A DNA stretch of 64,000 nucleotides from contig SWDT01000005.1 in assembly GCA_009193035.1 (NCBI GenBank), positions 310,001 through 374,000 of the forward strand. The letters run 5' to 3'. Within the stretch, counting starts at the first letter, position 1. The number at the start of each line of letters is the position of its first letter. The notes under the pieces were generated by a model. That model ran no database searches. It had not been told where the DNA came from and was given only the letters and a program-made list of their open reading frames with translations. The translations under genes were made by a program, and so were the position numbers. Below are positions 22,740-35,499 of the stretch, in pieces. This DNA is from Halicephalobus mephisto. Its lineage: Eukaryota; Nematoda; Chromadorea; Rhabditida; Panagrolaimidae.

Positions 22740-23180
22740 TCTGAGCACAAAAAATCCGACTTTGATCTCGAACTTTGATGAATAATTCTGATTACACAAA
22801 ATACGGTACTCCATATTATCAATATTGACAGAGTTCGAAATTAAAATTGGATTTTTCACAAAAAACGAAACTTTATTTAAATTTTTTAAATTTAAACTTT
22901 AACTATTAATTTAAATAAAGTAAATCTTTGAATTTTGTTTTAACACAAAAAATCCGACTTTGATCTCGAATTTTGATGAATAATTCTGATGACACAAAAT
23001 ACGGTACTCTATATTATCATTATTGACAGAGTTCGAAATTAAAGTCGGATTTTTCACATAAAACGAAACTTTAAATTCAAAAAAATTTAAATAACCTTTA
23101 ATTATTAATTTAAATAAAGTAAATCTTTGAATTTCGTTTTAACACGAAAAATCCAAATTTCGACCTTGAATTTTGATGAT
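22740..23180. repeat. Tandem foldback elements (inverted repeats AAATCCGACTTT / AAAGTCGGATTT)
   Basis: Each ~190-bp unit starts with ACAAAAAATCCGACTTTGAT and ends with GTTCGAAATTAAAGTCGGAT and TTTTCACA, so its ends are complementary around a loop containing AAAATACGGTACTC. Two nearly full units (about 22745-22865 and 22945-23065) and a partial third are in tandem. This is MITE-like or foldback structure. Confidence 0.75.
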
Positions 23181-23453
23181 TAATTTCGATAAAATTTTTT
23201 AAATTTTTCATTATTTTCTTGTTTTGGATACAAATTCAAAACTTTTCATCAATTTTTATTTTTTAAATCGTTTTTAATAAAAAATTGATTTTAAATATTT
23301 TTTATTTTTTAAAATAAATTTATTTAAAAATGAAATTTTATTACTTTCTAAGTTACAGTAATATTGTTAGAAAATTGTATTTTTAGAAAATGTACATTTT
23401 TGTTTAAAAAAATTTTTAAATTTAAAAAAATTCAAATTTAAAATTTTAATTTC

Positions 23454-23540
23454 CGCGACCACGGAACTCCATCGAACGGCCGTTGCCAGAGGCAATGTTA
23501 ATCCAGATGACCTCCAGGTGACCATTTTGAATAAAAAATT
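23454..23540 (-). CDS. Possible terminal exon fragment
   Basis: On the minus strand NGHLEVIWINIASGNGRSM continues to EFRGRGN and a TAA at 23454, in a GC-rich patch. No ATG or clear acceptor is visible upstream. The patch contains the palindrome TTGCCAGAGGCAA. It may be an isolated last exon or a relic. Confidence 0.25.
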
Positions 23541-23799
23541 TTTATAAAAAATTCCTAAAATACCAGTTTTCTTAAATCACGTCGGAACACGGACGATTCG
23601 AGAAATTTGTTTACCTGTCTCGACAAAAGCGAAAAACTACTTCGTCATCACGGGACTCAGGAGTGTATTTGTCTAAGTCTAAAACTCCCCCGATTTTTCT
23701 TTGATCATGCTTGGATTCTTGGATTTTACAACTGGAATTTTGTAGAAATTTCCAGAATTCTAAAAAGTTTTAAAAGTTCTAAAATTCGAGATTTTTGAA

Positions 23800-24600
23800 A
23801 ATTTTAAAAAAAATTTTAAAAAATCCGAAAATTTTCGAAGAAACAGAAGCTTCAAAAATCCCAAAAATTTTCTTCAAAGTTTTCAGAATCCAGTGGAAGA
23901 TTCTGAAAACTGAAAATTCTCGGAATTTTTCAAATTTTTTTGAATATTTTTGAATTTTTCAGAATTAAATGAAAATTTTTGAATTTTGTAGAGTTCAGTA
24001 GAGGATTCTGGATTTTTTCAGAATTGAAGAAAAAATTCCGAAAATTTTGAAACGTTTTAGAATTTGTTTGAAAATTTTAGAATTTCTTGAAACCCAATTT
24101 TAGAAATTCCGTGTTCAGACAACTTTGTAAAAAAATATTTATTTTTAATTTAAAAAGTTAGAATTTCTCAAAATCTTGTTGGAAATTTCCAAAATTTCGT
24201 GTCGGGACCATTTTAGAATAAAATTAAATTTAGATTTTATGTGATACTGTATTTCGAAAATTAACATTTTAAATTTTAAAATTTTGAAGATTTTAAAAAC
24301 TCCAAAATTTCGTGTCGGGACCATTTTAGAATAAAATTTAACTTTGATTTAATGTGATACTGTACTTTTATAATTAAGCTAAAAATGTAAATTTTAAAAA
24401 TTCCAAAAACTTTTTTCGAGAAAATTTCAGTTTTCTATGATACTGTAACTTGCTCAAGTCCCCGAGAATTTACAATTTTTCTTTGAAAATATTTATTTCC
24501 AATTATTTTAGAAATCTCAATTTCTTCATTTAAAAATCGTAAAATTCCAAATTAAATTTGTTTTTTGACAAATTTTTACTTTTTGAAAAAGACCAAAAAT
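23800..24600. repeat. Degenerate AT-rich intergenic sequence with GACCATTTTAGAATAAAA repeats
   Basis: TCGTGTCGGGACCATTTTAG and its downstream block ending TGTGATACTGTA occur twice (about 24200 and 24313). The remainder is diverged copies of AATTTTCGAAATT words. No gene seen. Confidence 0.6.
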
Positions 24601-24784
24601 AAACAATTCTTGTTTGAAATTTTTGCGGTTGTTGTTCGATTTCGAAAACGTACCTGGACAGCATGAATTAAAAATTTCCGTGTCCATCGAGAAGCTCGAA
24701 TTTCTTTATTTTTCTAAATTTGGAATTTGTTTTTATTTTTAGATTTTTACAATGGTCATTTTCAGTTTTGAACTCAAATTAAAA

Positions 24785-26874
24785 ATGAAACAAATTACAC
24801 TTACGGGGATTACTGTAATAGGATTAATTCAGGTTTGTTTTAATTTTTATTTAAAAATAAAATTCCGCAGAGGATTCTGAAATTCTGGAAAATTAAAAAT
24901 CTTAAAAAATTGTGAAATTTTTAATTTTTTTTAAAAATTTTTAAATTTTTAATATTTTTAAATTTTAAATTTTTTTTAAAATATTTTTAAAAATTATTAA
25001 ATTTTTAATATTTTTAAATTTTTAAATTTTCAAATTTTTCAAATTTTTTAAATATTTTTAAAAATCCTGAAATTTTTCCACTGGATTCTAGAAGCTTGGA
25101 TTTGGTTTTAGACAGCTCCAGAAGCTCCTATGGGACTTTGTAAAAAGCTTCAGAATCTGGTGCAAAATTTCGGAATTTTTTAATTTGAATACAAATTTTT
25201 GGAATTTTCTAGAATTCAAAACAAATTTATAAATTACAAGAATTTCTAAAATCAGAATTCTGAAAATTTCGAAATTTTCTACAAATTGTTAGAAAATAAT
25301 TTTTTTTAATAAAATTTCAAATTTCAGCTATGTGGAGCCGTTTTCGATCAGTCATCATGTGGAAAAAGTAAATTGTGTCTGTTCAAACCTGTCGGATGTA
25401 CTCCTTACGTCGACTGTGCTTATGCGTTTTCGTACCAAGCGGATGACAGCAAGGTCTACCTCGAGGTCCTCGGGCAGGTCCTTGCCTCGAGCAACGTCTG
25501 GTTAGCTGCGGGATTCAGTACTGATGCGGAAATGGGCAGGGATTCTGTAGTCATGTGTTCTGACGTCCAGAAACCGGAAAACTTCAGAGGCAGTCTGTAC
25601 TACAATCCCGGGAAGAGCAACAGACCAGTCATGATGAATCAGAATCTCGAGAACAAGATGATCAAGACGATAACCACGGAATACCGTAATGGAACACTGT
25701 ATTGTCTCATTGAAAGAACCATAACTCCGGTTGATGGAGTCAACAAAGAACAAGTTTTCGATCTGTCTAATCCCCACTATGTCTTGCTCGCCTCAGGCAA
25801 AGTCGAATACCAACAATCAACAATCCACAACCTGGACCCCGGAAGTAACCTCTTCCCGTACGTCTCCCCAGGGGGCGTGAATCTGCTCCAGATAAAGTCC
25901 AAGAGATCAGAGGCGGATATTCTGGCCGAGTACCAGCTGAAGTTGGAACCGTCTCCAGAACACCTGGCTTCTGTCGGGATGCAAGAACGACAGTATCCAC
26001 AACAACAACAGGAATTTACCCAAGCTACCATGTTTGTGGAGCCCGGAACCCAAGGTTCCCCAAAGTACTTGGCTGATCTTCTGAAGGTCCACGCGATTCT
26101 GATGATCATTGCTTGGGTGTTCTTCATCCCTAATGCAATCTTCTTTGGAGCGTTTTTCAAACGACATTGGCCGAATACTTATATTTTCGGTGGAAATATC
26201 TGGTTCCAACTTCATAGAGTCTTCAACATGATCGGAATCGCATGCACCATCGCTGCTTTCGTCTGCATCTTCGTCAGGGAAAACTGGGAATGGGTCGGTC
26301 CGAGCCCTACCAAAAGCACCCAAGAAAACCAATCCTGGGGTTCTGTCCACGCGATGTTGGGTCTTCTGACGTGTGTGGTAGCCTGGGCCCAACCCCTGAA
26401 TTCCGTCTTCAGATGTCATCCAGCTTCTGCTTTCAGATTCATCTTCAACTTTATCCATGGATTCTTCGGATTAGGAGCTTTATTAATGGCATGTTCAGCC
26501 ATCATGATCGCAGCTGTTCATTTTAATGCAGCTTTCACAAATTCCAACGCTGTAAAAGGAATCTATATTGCCTTCCTCTGTGTTCTTGGAGTCTGTTTCA
26601 TTCTTTTGACAATTCTGTCTGTTAATCATTGGCACAAATCACGAAGAAACGTAGCAGCAGCCGACATGGAGCTGATCCAAACAAACGGAAAAAGACACGT
26701 TACTTTGTCTCCCGAAACGATCCGAGTAAGTTCCTTGTCTGTTAGCTTCGGTTGACCTTTGATGTGTTTTAGACGCACAGAATCATGACTCTGGTGTACC
26801 TATTCTTCTTTGCAGTTGCTCTGGGAGCAACGATCGCCATCGCCATCCTTATCGGCCTCGTCAAAGTACAGTAA
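24785..26874 (+). CDS. DOMON-cytochrome b561 ferric-reductase-like protein, paralogue 1 (exons 24785-24832, 25328-26725, 26773-26874)
   Basis: The 515-residue product has a signal-peptide exon, an N-terminal cysteine-bearing DOMON domain (for example KPVGCTPYVDCAYAFSYQ), a short Q-rich stretch, then a cytochrome b561 domain. Heme-ligand candidates are His271, His312, His357 and His393 (LKVHA, LHR, VHAML, IHG), one per membrane helix as in the family. A last exon, after a 47-bp intron (GTAAGT...TTTTAG), adds a C-terminal membrane helix. The frame also runs on to a stop at 26755 without splicing, but paralogue 2 confirms the spliced tail. Family members pass electrons across membranes to ferric iron or monodehydroascorbate; which applies here is unknown. 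Confidence 0.92.
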
Positions 26875-26879
26875 TCTCC

Positions 26880-28870
26880 GGAATGAATTGTTTTCTGTTT
26901 TTTTCTAACAAAGGAAGATGCTTTACTCGAAGTGGCCTTCTGAAACACCCTATAGCTCATTTTTGTAACTTATTAAATACATATTCAGAATCTGTTTTCA
27001 CGTTTTACTAAATACTCTTCTGAAACGAGAAAATCAGATAAAAATAACAAATTTTATATATCGCGCGTTGAGAAAACAGAAGCGAATTTTCGAGTGTGAA
27101 TTTTCAAAACGTTCTTTTTCTATTTCAAGTTTCCTTATTTTAAAAATTTCCTTTTCTAAATAAAAGTATTTTCTACAGTACTTACAGCTGTCTAGTTGGT
27201 TTTAAAGAAAAATTAATAAGAAAACGAAAAAATGCAAATGAATTCACTACTTACTCATCAAAATTTACATCAGCGATTTTCAAAGCGTTCGTTTTGTAGT
27301 TCAACTTTATCTATTTCTATGACTCTTTTTTCTAAATAAAAGTATTTTCTATAGTACTTACAGCTGTCTAATTAGTTTTTTAAACCACCAATCAAGAAAA
27401 TAAAAAAATGCAAATGAAGTCGCTCATTTACTCGTCAAGCTTTAGATTACCGATTTTCAAATCGTTCGTTTTCTGTGTTAAGTTTGCTAACTTACTACTT
27501 CTTCTTTGTAAATAAAAGTATTGTTTCTACTCATTACGACTATCTAATTTGTTTCTAAAACAGTGATTTGAAATATGAAAAAAACGCAGATGAATTTGTC
27601 AACTCACTCGTCAAGCCCTGAATTTTGGTTTTCAAAACGCTCATTTTTCGTTTCAATTTGATCAATTTTAATCAATTTTTATAATCAGAACCATTTTTTT
27701 CTGCCAATTACAAATTTCTACTTAGTTTTTTAAAAGGGTGGTCAGGAACACAAAAATCAGACTTTTCCAGATTATTTCGTTTCAGAAAAGTTTATAAAAA
27801 CTTGATTACAGACTCTGAATGTACTCTTTAGAAAGTTTGAAGCTGATATATAGATGATTTCAAAAGCCCACTTGGATTAAAGTGTCTTCCCCTAAGCCCC
27901 TCCCATTCATTGGAAAAAGATCTGTCAAAAGGAGGTGTTAACCGAACTTGATTCCCTCTGTAAAGAAAACTGAATCTAATGCAAATAATTCATTTCCGCC
28001 GAGTGAAACCGACTCTGGATTTCTTTACTTTTCTCGGACTTGAACTATCCCCGTGAATTTAAATTGTTTCATTCCTATTAGATTTCTGCTTAATTTTCGC
28101 CAAAGATTTCGTCACATGTCGGAGTGATTTATGCAATTGAAATTTGGACAATTATAAATTTTTGAAAATTTGTCAATGAAGAAATATGATATACTGTAGA
28201 ATGTGGATTATCGTATTGAGACCGTAAATGGTTTCAAATTGATTTCTTCGTTCTAAGACCGTGGATTATTTTAAATTGGTTTTTCTCTTCGAGACCGTGA
28301 GTTGTTTTGAAGTAATTTTTTCGTTCCAGGACCTTGAATAGTGTCAGAGTAAATTTTTCTTTCGAAACCTTGTGCTATTTTTGAAGTTGATCTTTTCAGT
28401 TCAAGACCAGGGGTAGTCGAAAGTTGATCTTTCTCTTCGAGACCACAAATGACTCTAAATTGGTCTTCGTTCTAAGACCGTGCGTGGTGTCAAACTGATC
28501 TTTTCGCTTCAAAACATCATTTTTTTTAAAATTAATTTTTTCGTTTCAGGATAGTGATTCTTTTAAACCATTTTTTTCGCTTCAAAACATCGTTTTTTTG
28601 AAGTTAATTTTTTCGTTTCAGGACCGTGATTCTTTTAAACCATCTTTTTCGTTTTAAAACATCATTTTTTTGAAATTAATTTTTTCATTTCAGGACCGTG
28701 ATTTTTTTGAACTATCTTTTTCGTTTCGAGATTTCGTGTTTTTTGAAATTAATTTTTTTCTTTTTGAGACCGTGATTTCGTGTTTTTTTATAAATTTTTT
28801 ACTTGACAGATACTGTAATAAAGAATTTTTAGGACTCCTGACAAAATTAGTCATTTGTTGGTCTTTCAAC
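26880..28870. repeat. Intergenic arrays between the two DOMON-b561 genes
   Basis: 27050-27720 holds about four ~180-bp units with TTTTCTAAATAAAAGTATTTTC, TACAGTACTTACAGCTGTCT and AAAAAATGCAAATGAA landmarks. 28200-28760 holds about ten ~55-60-bp units around TTTCGTTTCAGGACCGTGAT or TTCGAGACCGTGA. Between them is non-periodic sequence. No gene seen. Confidence 0.75.
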
Positions 28871-28879
28871 TTCTGGAAC

Positions 28880-31800
28880 ATGACGACATTATCGACCGAA
28901 ATATTTTTCTTTTCAAAAATAAAATTTTTGATTTTATTTTTTTTAATTAATTTTAATTTTTCAACAATAGTCTCAGCGGCTTTTTGCTACACAGACTGTT
29001 ATTCTAAAAAAGGATGTTTTTTCAAACCTTACGGATGTACCCCATATGTCAACTGCACTTACGCCTTCAGCTACCAATCCGACGGAGAATGGGCTTATTT
29101 GGAGCTTCTCGGACAAGGAAATTCAGAAAGAAACAACTACGTCGCTGCTGCATTCAGTAGGGACCAGCTGATGGGAGACGATTCCGTCGTGGAATGTTCC
29201 AGCTTCAACAACGGACCTCTGCTTGGAAGGGCCAGCTACAACGACGGAAAAACTAACATCAGATTGAATTTAGAAGAGGTTTGAAATTGTTTAAAAAATT
29301 TAAATTTCCAAAAATTATAATCTTATTAAAAATTTTGAAATTTTTCAGAATCTTGTAAGCTTCTAGAAATATTTAGAATTCTCCAAAATCTGAGGAAAAC
29401 TTCTGAAATCAAGATTTGAGATTTTTAACATTCTGAAAATTTCTAAAAATTCGTGTTAAAATCATTTTGTAAAAAAAAGTAATTTTTTATTTAATTTTAT
29501 GCAAATTTTGAATCTGAAAATTTATTTTAAAATCATTTTGTAAAAAAAAGTAATTTTTTATTTAATTTTATGCAAATTTCGGAAATTTATTTCGAAACTA
29601 CTTTGTAAAAAAGTAATTTTTTACTTAATTTTATGCAAATTTTGGAAATTTTGAATTTGAAAATTTATTTTAAAATTATTTTGTAGAAAATTTACTGTTG
29701 AATTTTGTGACAATGGATTTCAGAGTCGTTCAAACAGCTTCATCAGAACCTTAGCTATCGACTTCTACAATGGGATGATTTACTGTCAGATTGCGAGACG
29801 GATTCAGACACCGAATGGGGTTAATCCTGCTCGAGTTTTCCCTCTCAATAATCAATATTACATTTTAATGTCCGCAAGCACTACAACAACGGACAGAAAC
29901 GGGAATGGAGGTGGTTTGTTTGTCTTCAAACGAAGCTTGTTTACTTGACGTTTTTAGTTTTACAAGTCCACAACCTAAATCCGGCTTCTCCTAGTTACCC
30001 GATGGTCTCGATGAACACCATCGCAGTGACGCAGTACAGAGTGCCTGTGGGGGCGGTTATGCCGTCCGACAATCTACAGTATGACACTTCTGGGCGGTAC
30101 CCTGGGGTCCTGGCCCCGAACCCCTCTAATCAGAACCCATACATGGGGCAGACAGCTCCCTACGGAACCCCGACGGCAGGATACAGTAATCAAGGGGGGA
30201 TTACGGTGTACCCGTACCCTCAGGGGCAGTTCGGGGTTTCTGGTCCTAATCAGTTCGGTCCGACCACCCTGGCTCCTCCCCCGGGGTCGTCCCCGAGCTA
30301 CGGACAGAACCCGTCTAATCAGCAGCCTCTGTACAATCAGAACCCTAACCAACAGCCCCCCTATGGACAATCCACAACCCCTCCGGGCTTTCAACAAACA
30401 TCATCGAGTTCTGGGTACTTCCAAGGGTCCAATCAACCGTATCCAGGACAGAGTACTCCTCTATATGATCAGTCTTCTCAGAACTTTGGAACCACGACGG
30501 TTATCCCTCCTTATGGCCTTAACCAAGGACAATCGGGAAATTACGGCACTCAAACACCCATCCCTGGTCAGTACGGTGGACAGCAACAGACCATCTACGG
30601 ACCCGGAAACGTTCCCCCTAATGAAAGTGGGCAATATCAAGGAACAACCCCGTTCTCGAACCAAGGGGCATCTACGCCGGGGTACACCCAAGGGTTCCAA
30701 TCAACTACTCCTTTCCCTCAGGGAGTTTCTCAAGGATATAATCAGAACCAAGGAGTTCCTCCTTCTAGTGCTCAGTTCCAGGATCAAGGATCTTCTCAGA
30801 CGTATCCTCAACAGCAGGGACAAGGGTTCCAGTCAACCACTCCTTTCCCTCAGGGGGTTTCTCAAGGATATAATCAGAACCAAGGAGTTCCTCCTTCTAG
30901 TACCCCTTATCCAAATCAAGGGTCTTCTCAGATGTATCCCCAACAACAAGGACAAGGGTTCCAGTCGACTACACCGTTTCCGAATCAAGGGTCTTCTCAG
31001 ATGTATCCTCAACAAGGAGTCTCTCCAGCGAGTACCCCTTACTCTGGCCAGGGATCCACCCAGTTCTCCCCGAATCAAGGAAGTCCCTATTCTACTGGGT
31101 CTTCAACTCCGTCCTCTCAAGGAACTCAGATGTACCCTCAGAACCAGCAAAATCAAAATAATCCAGCCTTGGTTCCGGCTCCCTACGGCGGATCCCAGCA
31201 ATCAACGACCCCTCAGGGCAGTAATCCTAATTTTAATGAATCTCCTCAGACGAATCAGAACTTTAATAATCAACAAGGACCCAACAATCCTCTCAGAGAT
31301 CAGTTCTCCAGTCAGGGAATCGTCCCGGGATCCGACAACCCCATTGAACCCCAATTGTTGAAAGTCCACGCGATTCTGATGACTTTAGCTTGGATGATTT
31401 TTGTTTCAACAGCTGTACTTTTTGCAAGATTCTATCGAGGATTCTGGCCGAATACAACTCTTTGTGGATTGTTCCTTTGGTTCCATTTTCATCGAACCTT
31501 AAATCTCATCGGAATCGGTGCAATGATTGCCGGATTTGTTTGTATTTTCGTTGCGAGAGATTGGCATTGGATGGGTCCTAAAGCGAACAACACCAAAGAA
31601 CAAAATCAAGCATGGCCATCGATTCATTCAATTTTAGGATTATTGGCTTGTCTTGTAGCCTGGGCTCAACCTCTAAATGCAGTCTTCAGATGTCATCCAA
31701 AATCATCTCTACGACCAATTTACAACATTTTTCACGCATTTTTCGGTTATGGAAGTTACTTAATGGGAACAGCAGCTTTAATGATCGCTTGTACTCATTT

Positions 31801-32140
31801 CAATTTCATGTTCATCAACAGAGATGCCGCATTTGGACTTTGTATAGCATTTTTGGCAACAACAGGTGCTGTATTTATATTGTTAGAAATAATGGGAATA
31901 ATTCATTGGTTTAAAAATCGCAATTCAACAGGCGACATCGAAGTTATCCAACCAGACGGCAGAACTCACGTTACTTTAAGTGATCAAACAAGAAAAATGA
32001 ATATATGTCGAATGATTATTTTCTTTTTCTATATTATTATCGCTATTGGATGTGCTATTGCTATATCAATTCTAATTGGACTTCGAAAAAATGAAGATAT
32101 TCGTCAAAATGAAGCTTTTTATCTTGTTCGGCCACAGTAG
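28880..32140 (+). CDS. DOMON-cytochrome b561 protein with P/Q/G/S-rich insert, paralogue 2 (exons 28880-29278, 29724-29910, 29958-32140)
   Basis: The 922-residue product shares the architecture of its upstream neighbour: signal peptide (ends STIVSA), DOMON domain (KPYGCTPYVNCTYAFSYQ), b561 domain with the four histidines (LKVHA, FHRTLN, IHSILG, FHAFFG) and a final membrane helix. It differs by a roughly 400-residue insert between the DOMON and b561 domains, rich in Gln, Pro, Ser, Gly and Asn. The insert includes imperfect ~40-residue repeats (QGFQSTTPFPQGVSQGYNQN and related, encoded at about 30690-31030). The start at 28880 is chosen because it gives a clean signal peptide; the frame is open further upstream through repeats. 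The b561 part has no intron before its last helix, unlike paralogue 1. A tandem duplication followed by insert growth is likely. Confidence 0.92.
29440..29700. repeat. ~57-bp intronic repeat in paralogue 2, 4 copies
   Basis: ATCATTTTGTAAAAAAAAGT followed by AATTTTTTATTTAATTTTAT and GCAAATTT is repeated four times inside intron 1. Confidence 0.75.
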
Positions 32141-32305
32141 CCGTCTCCACACCGGTCCTAAACTCGTGCCAGTTCCTTCGTTACAGTATCCTTCCATCCA
32201 CAACTTGCTCAATGAGTACCAAAATCCATTCATTACTTTGTCCATTTATCAATAATTAAGACTATATAAAACCGGATTTACAATCCTATTGCTTCAATTT
32301 TATTT

Positions 32306-35243
32306 TTAGGTCGATTCTCTTCTAATTTCCGGAGTCGGGAATCCTTTCTTCATGTCTTCTTCCGGCCACTTATAGGTCCTATTGATTAACTCATCATACT
32401 CAACGTTATAAATCTGTGATCTAATGAACATTTCTTTATCCTTAGGTTCCGGATAAAGCTTAGCAGTTCCGTCCTTGTAACATTGATTTGCGACTTCAAT
32501 GGCAATCTCGATAGACAATTCACGAATTTCGCTCAACTTCGGATAAATGCGACCAACTGCGAAGTTCTTCTCAGTCACAGCTTCTGCCACTTTCTAAAAC
32601 GATAAAATAAATATGTTTTGTAAAAACCAAAAACCAGTTTTTTAATCAAGTTAATAAATTTTTCAAAATCACTAAAAATGGTCTACAATTTCTTATAGTT
32701 ATTTCGTAACAAATTAAAGTTATAAAAATTAAAAAACGAAAATTTTCAAAAATTATTTTGATAAATTTTTTAAAATTCGAAATTTTGATTTTCCGAGATT
32801 TCGTAATGCATTAAAAATGCCCTCTCTAAACAAATGTCAAAAGTCCTAAATTATGATCATACAAAATATATAACCTTGTTTAAATCCTAGGATTAATTAT
32901 TATATATCAAAACAATGAATATATCGGGGAATCATTCTATTTAAAAATTAAAAACTTTTGAATTAGTCATACAAAATATACAAATTTGTTTAATCTCTAA
33001 GGTTACTATATATCAAAATATTAATGAATATTTTGTAGAATCATTAAAAAATTAAAAACTTCTAAAAAAAGTCATAAAATATGCAACTTTGTTTAAATTC
33101 TAGGATTAATTATTATATATCGAAATAATGAATATTTCGTAGAATCATTCTATTTAAAAATTAAAAACTTCTGAAAAAATTCAAAATATGCAAATCTATT
33201 TAAATTCTAGCATTAATTACTATATATCGAAATAATGAATATCTTAGAAATCTTAACTACCACTACAGTATCCTAAACCTAATTTTTTCATATAACTTTG
33301 AAAATTTAAAACTTACTCTTGCAGCTAACAAGAACAACTTGTTATCAATATGTCTAACTTTGAACAAAATCACTCCTAGGGCGACTCCAGGGAAAATATA
33401 AGCATTATTGCCTTGACCTGGTTTGTAAATTTTTCCATTAAGTTCCACATTTTTAAAAGGTGATCCACTTGCGAAAAGTACAGTACCATTTGTCAACTTG
33501 TATGCATCTTCCGCCGTACATTCTGCTTTGCTTGTTGGATTAGAAAGTGCAAAAATAATTGGACGAGGATTTATTTCGGCCATTGTTTTGATTATTTCAT
33601 GCGTAAATGCTCCTTTGACCGTAGAAGCCCCAATTAACGCATCAGGACGAACTTCTTTTACAACTTTTAATAAATCTTTTGTATCATCCATTTCTTTTGC
33701 AAATGGAATATGACGAATAGATAAATTTCTTAATCTATTTCTTGTAATTAATCCATCAATATCCATCATGTAAATATTAGAACAAGCTTGTTCATACGAT
33801 AATCCTTCTGATTGCATTTGTCTTACACACATTTCAGCAACCCCTGTGGCAGCTCCTCCGGCTCCGAGAAAAACCATTTTTTTTTCTCTCAACTTCTTGT
33901 TCGTCACTCTCGATGCCGCGAGCAATCCGGCCACCACGACGGAAGCCGTGCCTTGGATGTCGTCGTTGAACATACAGTAATGTTCCTGATACCGATCCAG
34001 AAGTCTATAAGCATTCTGATTTCCAAAATCCTCAAATTGAATCAATGTATCATGACCAAATTTCTTCGTACAAGCCTTCATAAAATTATCCAATAATCTA
34101 TCGTATTCTTCTCCACGAACTCTTTTTCTTCTTAATCCGATGTAGAAAGGATCATTCAAAAGTTTCGGATTATCTGTTCCAACATCTATCAAAACAGGCA
34201 AACACCATTTTGGCTGAATTCCAGCCAAAGCAACATAAAGGGCCAATTTTCCAACAGGGATCCCTATTCCGTAAGCTCCAAGATCACCAAGACCGAGGAT
34301 TCTTTCGCCATCAGTAACCACAATTGCTCTGACATCTTCACTGGGCCAATTACTCAGGATATGATGGATCTTGCTGATCGAGTTATCGTTGATCGTGATA
34401 TACAATCCCTTAGGATTACGGTAGATAAATCCAAAATGTTGACATGCTTGTCCAACGGTCGGAGTATAAACGATCGGCATTAATTCTTTGATGTTTTCAC
34501 AGAGGACTTTGTAGAAAAGTTTCTCGTTTCTATCCTACAAAAAAAAATTAATTTAATTTAATTTTTAAAAAACTTACTTGAAGTCCATCGAGCTGGATGT
34601 ACCTCGCCAAATCGTCTGGTTGTTGTCGAAGCTTTGTCAAAGTACGATAAGCTTGTTGCTCAGCCGTCATGAATGCCGGAGGCAACAGTCCATGAATCCC
34701 AAGATACTGACGTTCATACAAATCAAATGCCATGCCCTTGTTCATTCCAGGGGTCTTCAGAAGATCAACTCCTCTTTTGTGGGGAGTAACTCTTTCAGGT
34801 CGGTATTCCTTCCACAGCTTCAGTTGTTCCGGATCCGTTAAATCCCACATCGGTCTTTTGTCATCTTCATTTTTAGAAGTAGAAGTAAACGAAATACATC
34901 TGAAAAACAAATAATAACAAAAACACAAATTAATTAAAAACATAAAAGTCAATTTAAGAATCTAAAATACATAAAAACTAATTTTAAAAACATAAAAATC
35001 AATCAAAACATAAAATTTATAAATATTAATTCAAAAAATATAAAAATGTATTTTAAAAATTTGAAAACTAATTCAAAAAATTTAAAATTTATTTAAAAAA
35101 TTTGAAAACTAATTCAAAAAATTTAAAATTTATTTAAAAAATTTGAAAATTAATTTTAAAATATAAAAATCCCAAGAAACTTACCTTCTGCTTTTAAAAG
35201 CGGATCTAGTGGTCAAGTTTTGAACTGAATTTAGCCAAATCAT
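32306..35243 (-). CDS. men-1: Malic enzyme, mitochondrial form (exons 35243-35185, 34899-34578, 34534-33317, 32593-32306)
   Basis: Malic enzyme oxidatively decarboxylates malate to pyruvate with NAD(P). The spliced product is 628 residues. The first exon plus the start of the second encode a serine- and arginine-rich, acid-free leader (TTRSAFKSRRCISFTSTS), typical of a matrix-targeting peptide. Family signatures follow in order: MPIVYTPTVG, TDGERILGLGDLG, the metal-binding QFEDFGNQNA, FNDDIQGTA, the dinucleotide fold FLGAGGAATG, FALSNPTSKAECTAEDAY, FASGSPF and PGQGNNAYIFPG. The ATG follows TTTTAG by 10 bases, which suggests spliced-leader trans-splicing. The gene is divergent from the small gene and eIF3k side and convergent with the b561 gene, whose stop is 165 bp away. 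The cofactor preference cannot be told by eye. Confidence 0.95.
32860..33245. repeat. ~110-bp tandem repeat in malic enzyme last intron, about 4 copies
   Basis: TTTAAATTCTAGGATTAATT followed by ATTATATATCGAAATAATGA and ATTCTATTTAAAAATTAAAA recurs around 32880, 32990, 33095 and 33200. Confidence 0.8.
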
Positions 35244-35499
35244 GTTTTATTACCTAAAATCGACCACAATTAATATTATTTTTTAAATTTAAAAACTCGG
35301 AAATTCTTAACAACTGGCATTGAAAGTAAAAATCGAGTTTAAACTAATGCCTTAGAGAAACAGATGCTATCGCGACGAACAACTACATCCATAAACTTGC
35401 AAAAAAAATTGATTTATCAACAATAAATTATTTTTGAGAAATCCAACACGACGCTTTGTCGAGAAATGAAAGATAAAAACTAACAGAATGAAAACGATC

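Noticed and set aside
25502..26458. Minus-strand frames of 77-183 residues
   Set aside because: Shadows of the DOMON-b561 coding exon.
30081..31361. 426-residue plus frame inside the second b561 gene
   Set aside because: It is the +1 reading of the P/Q-rich insert, kept open by codon bias; the real frame links the DOMON and b561 domains.
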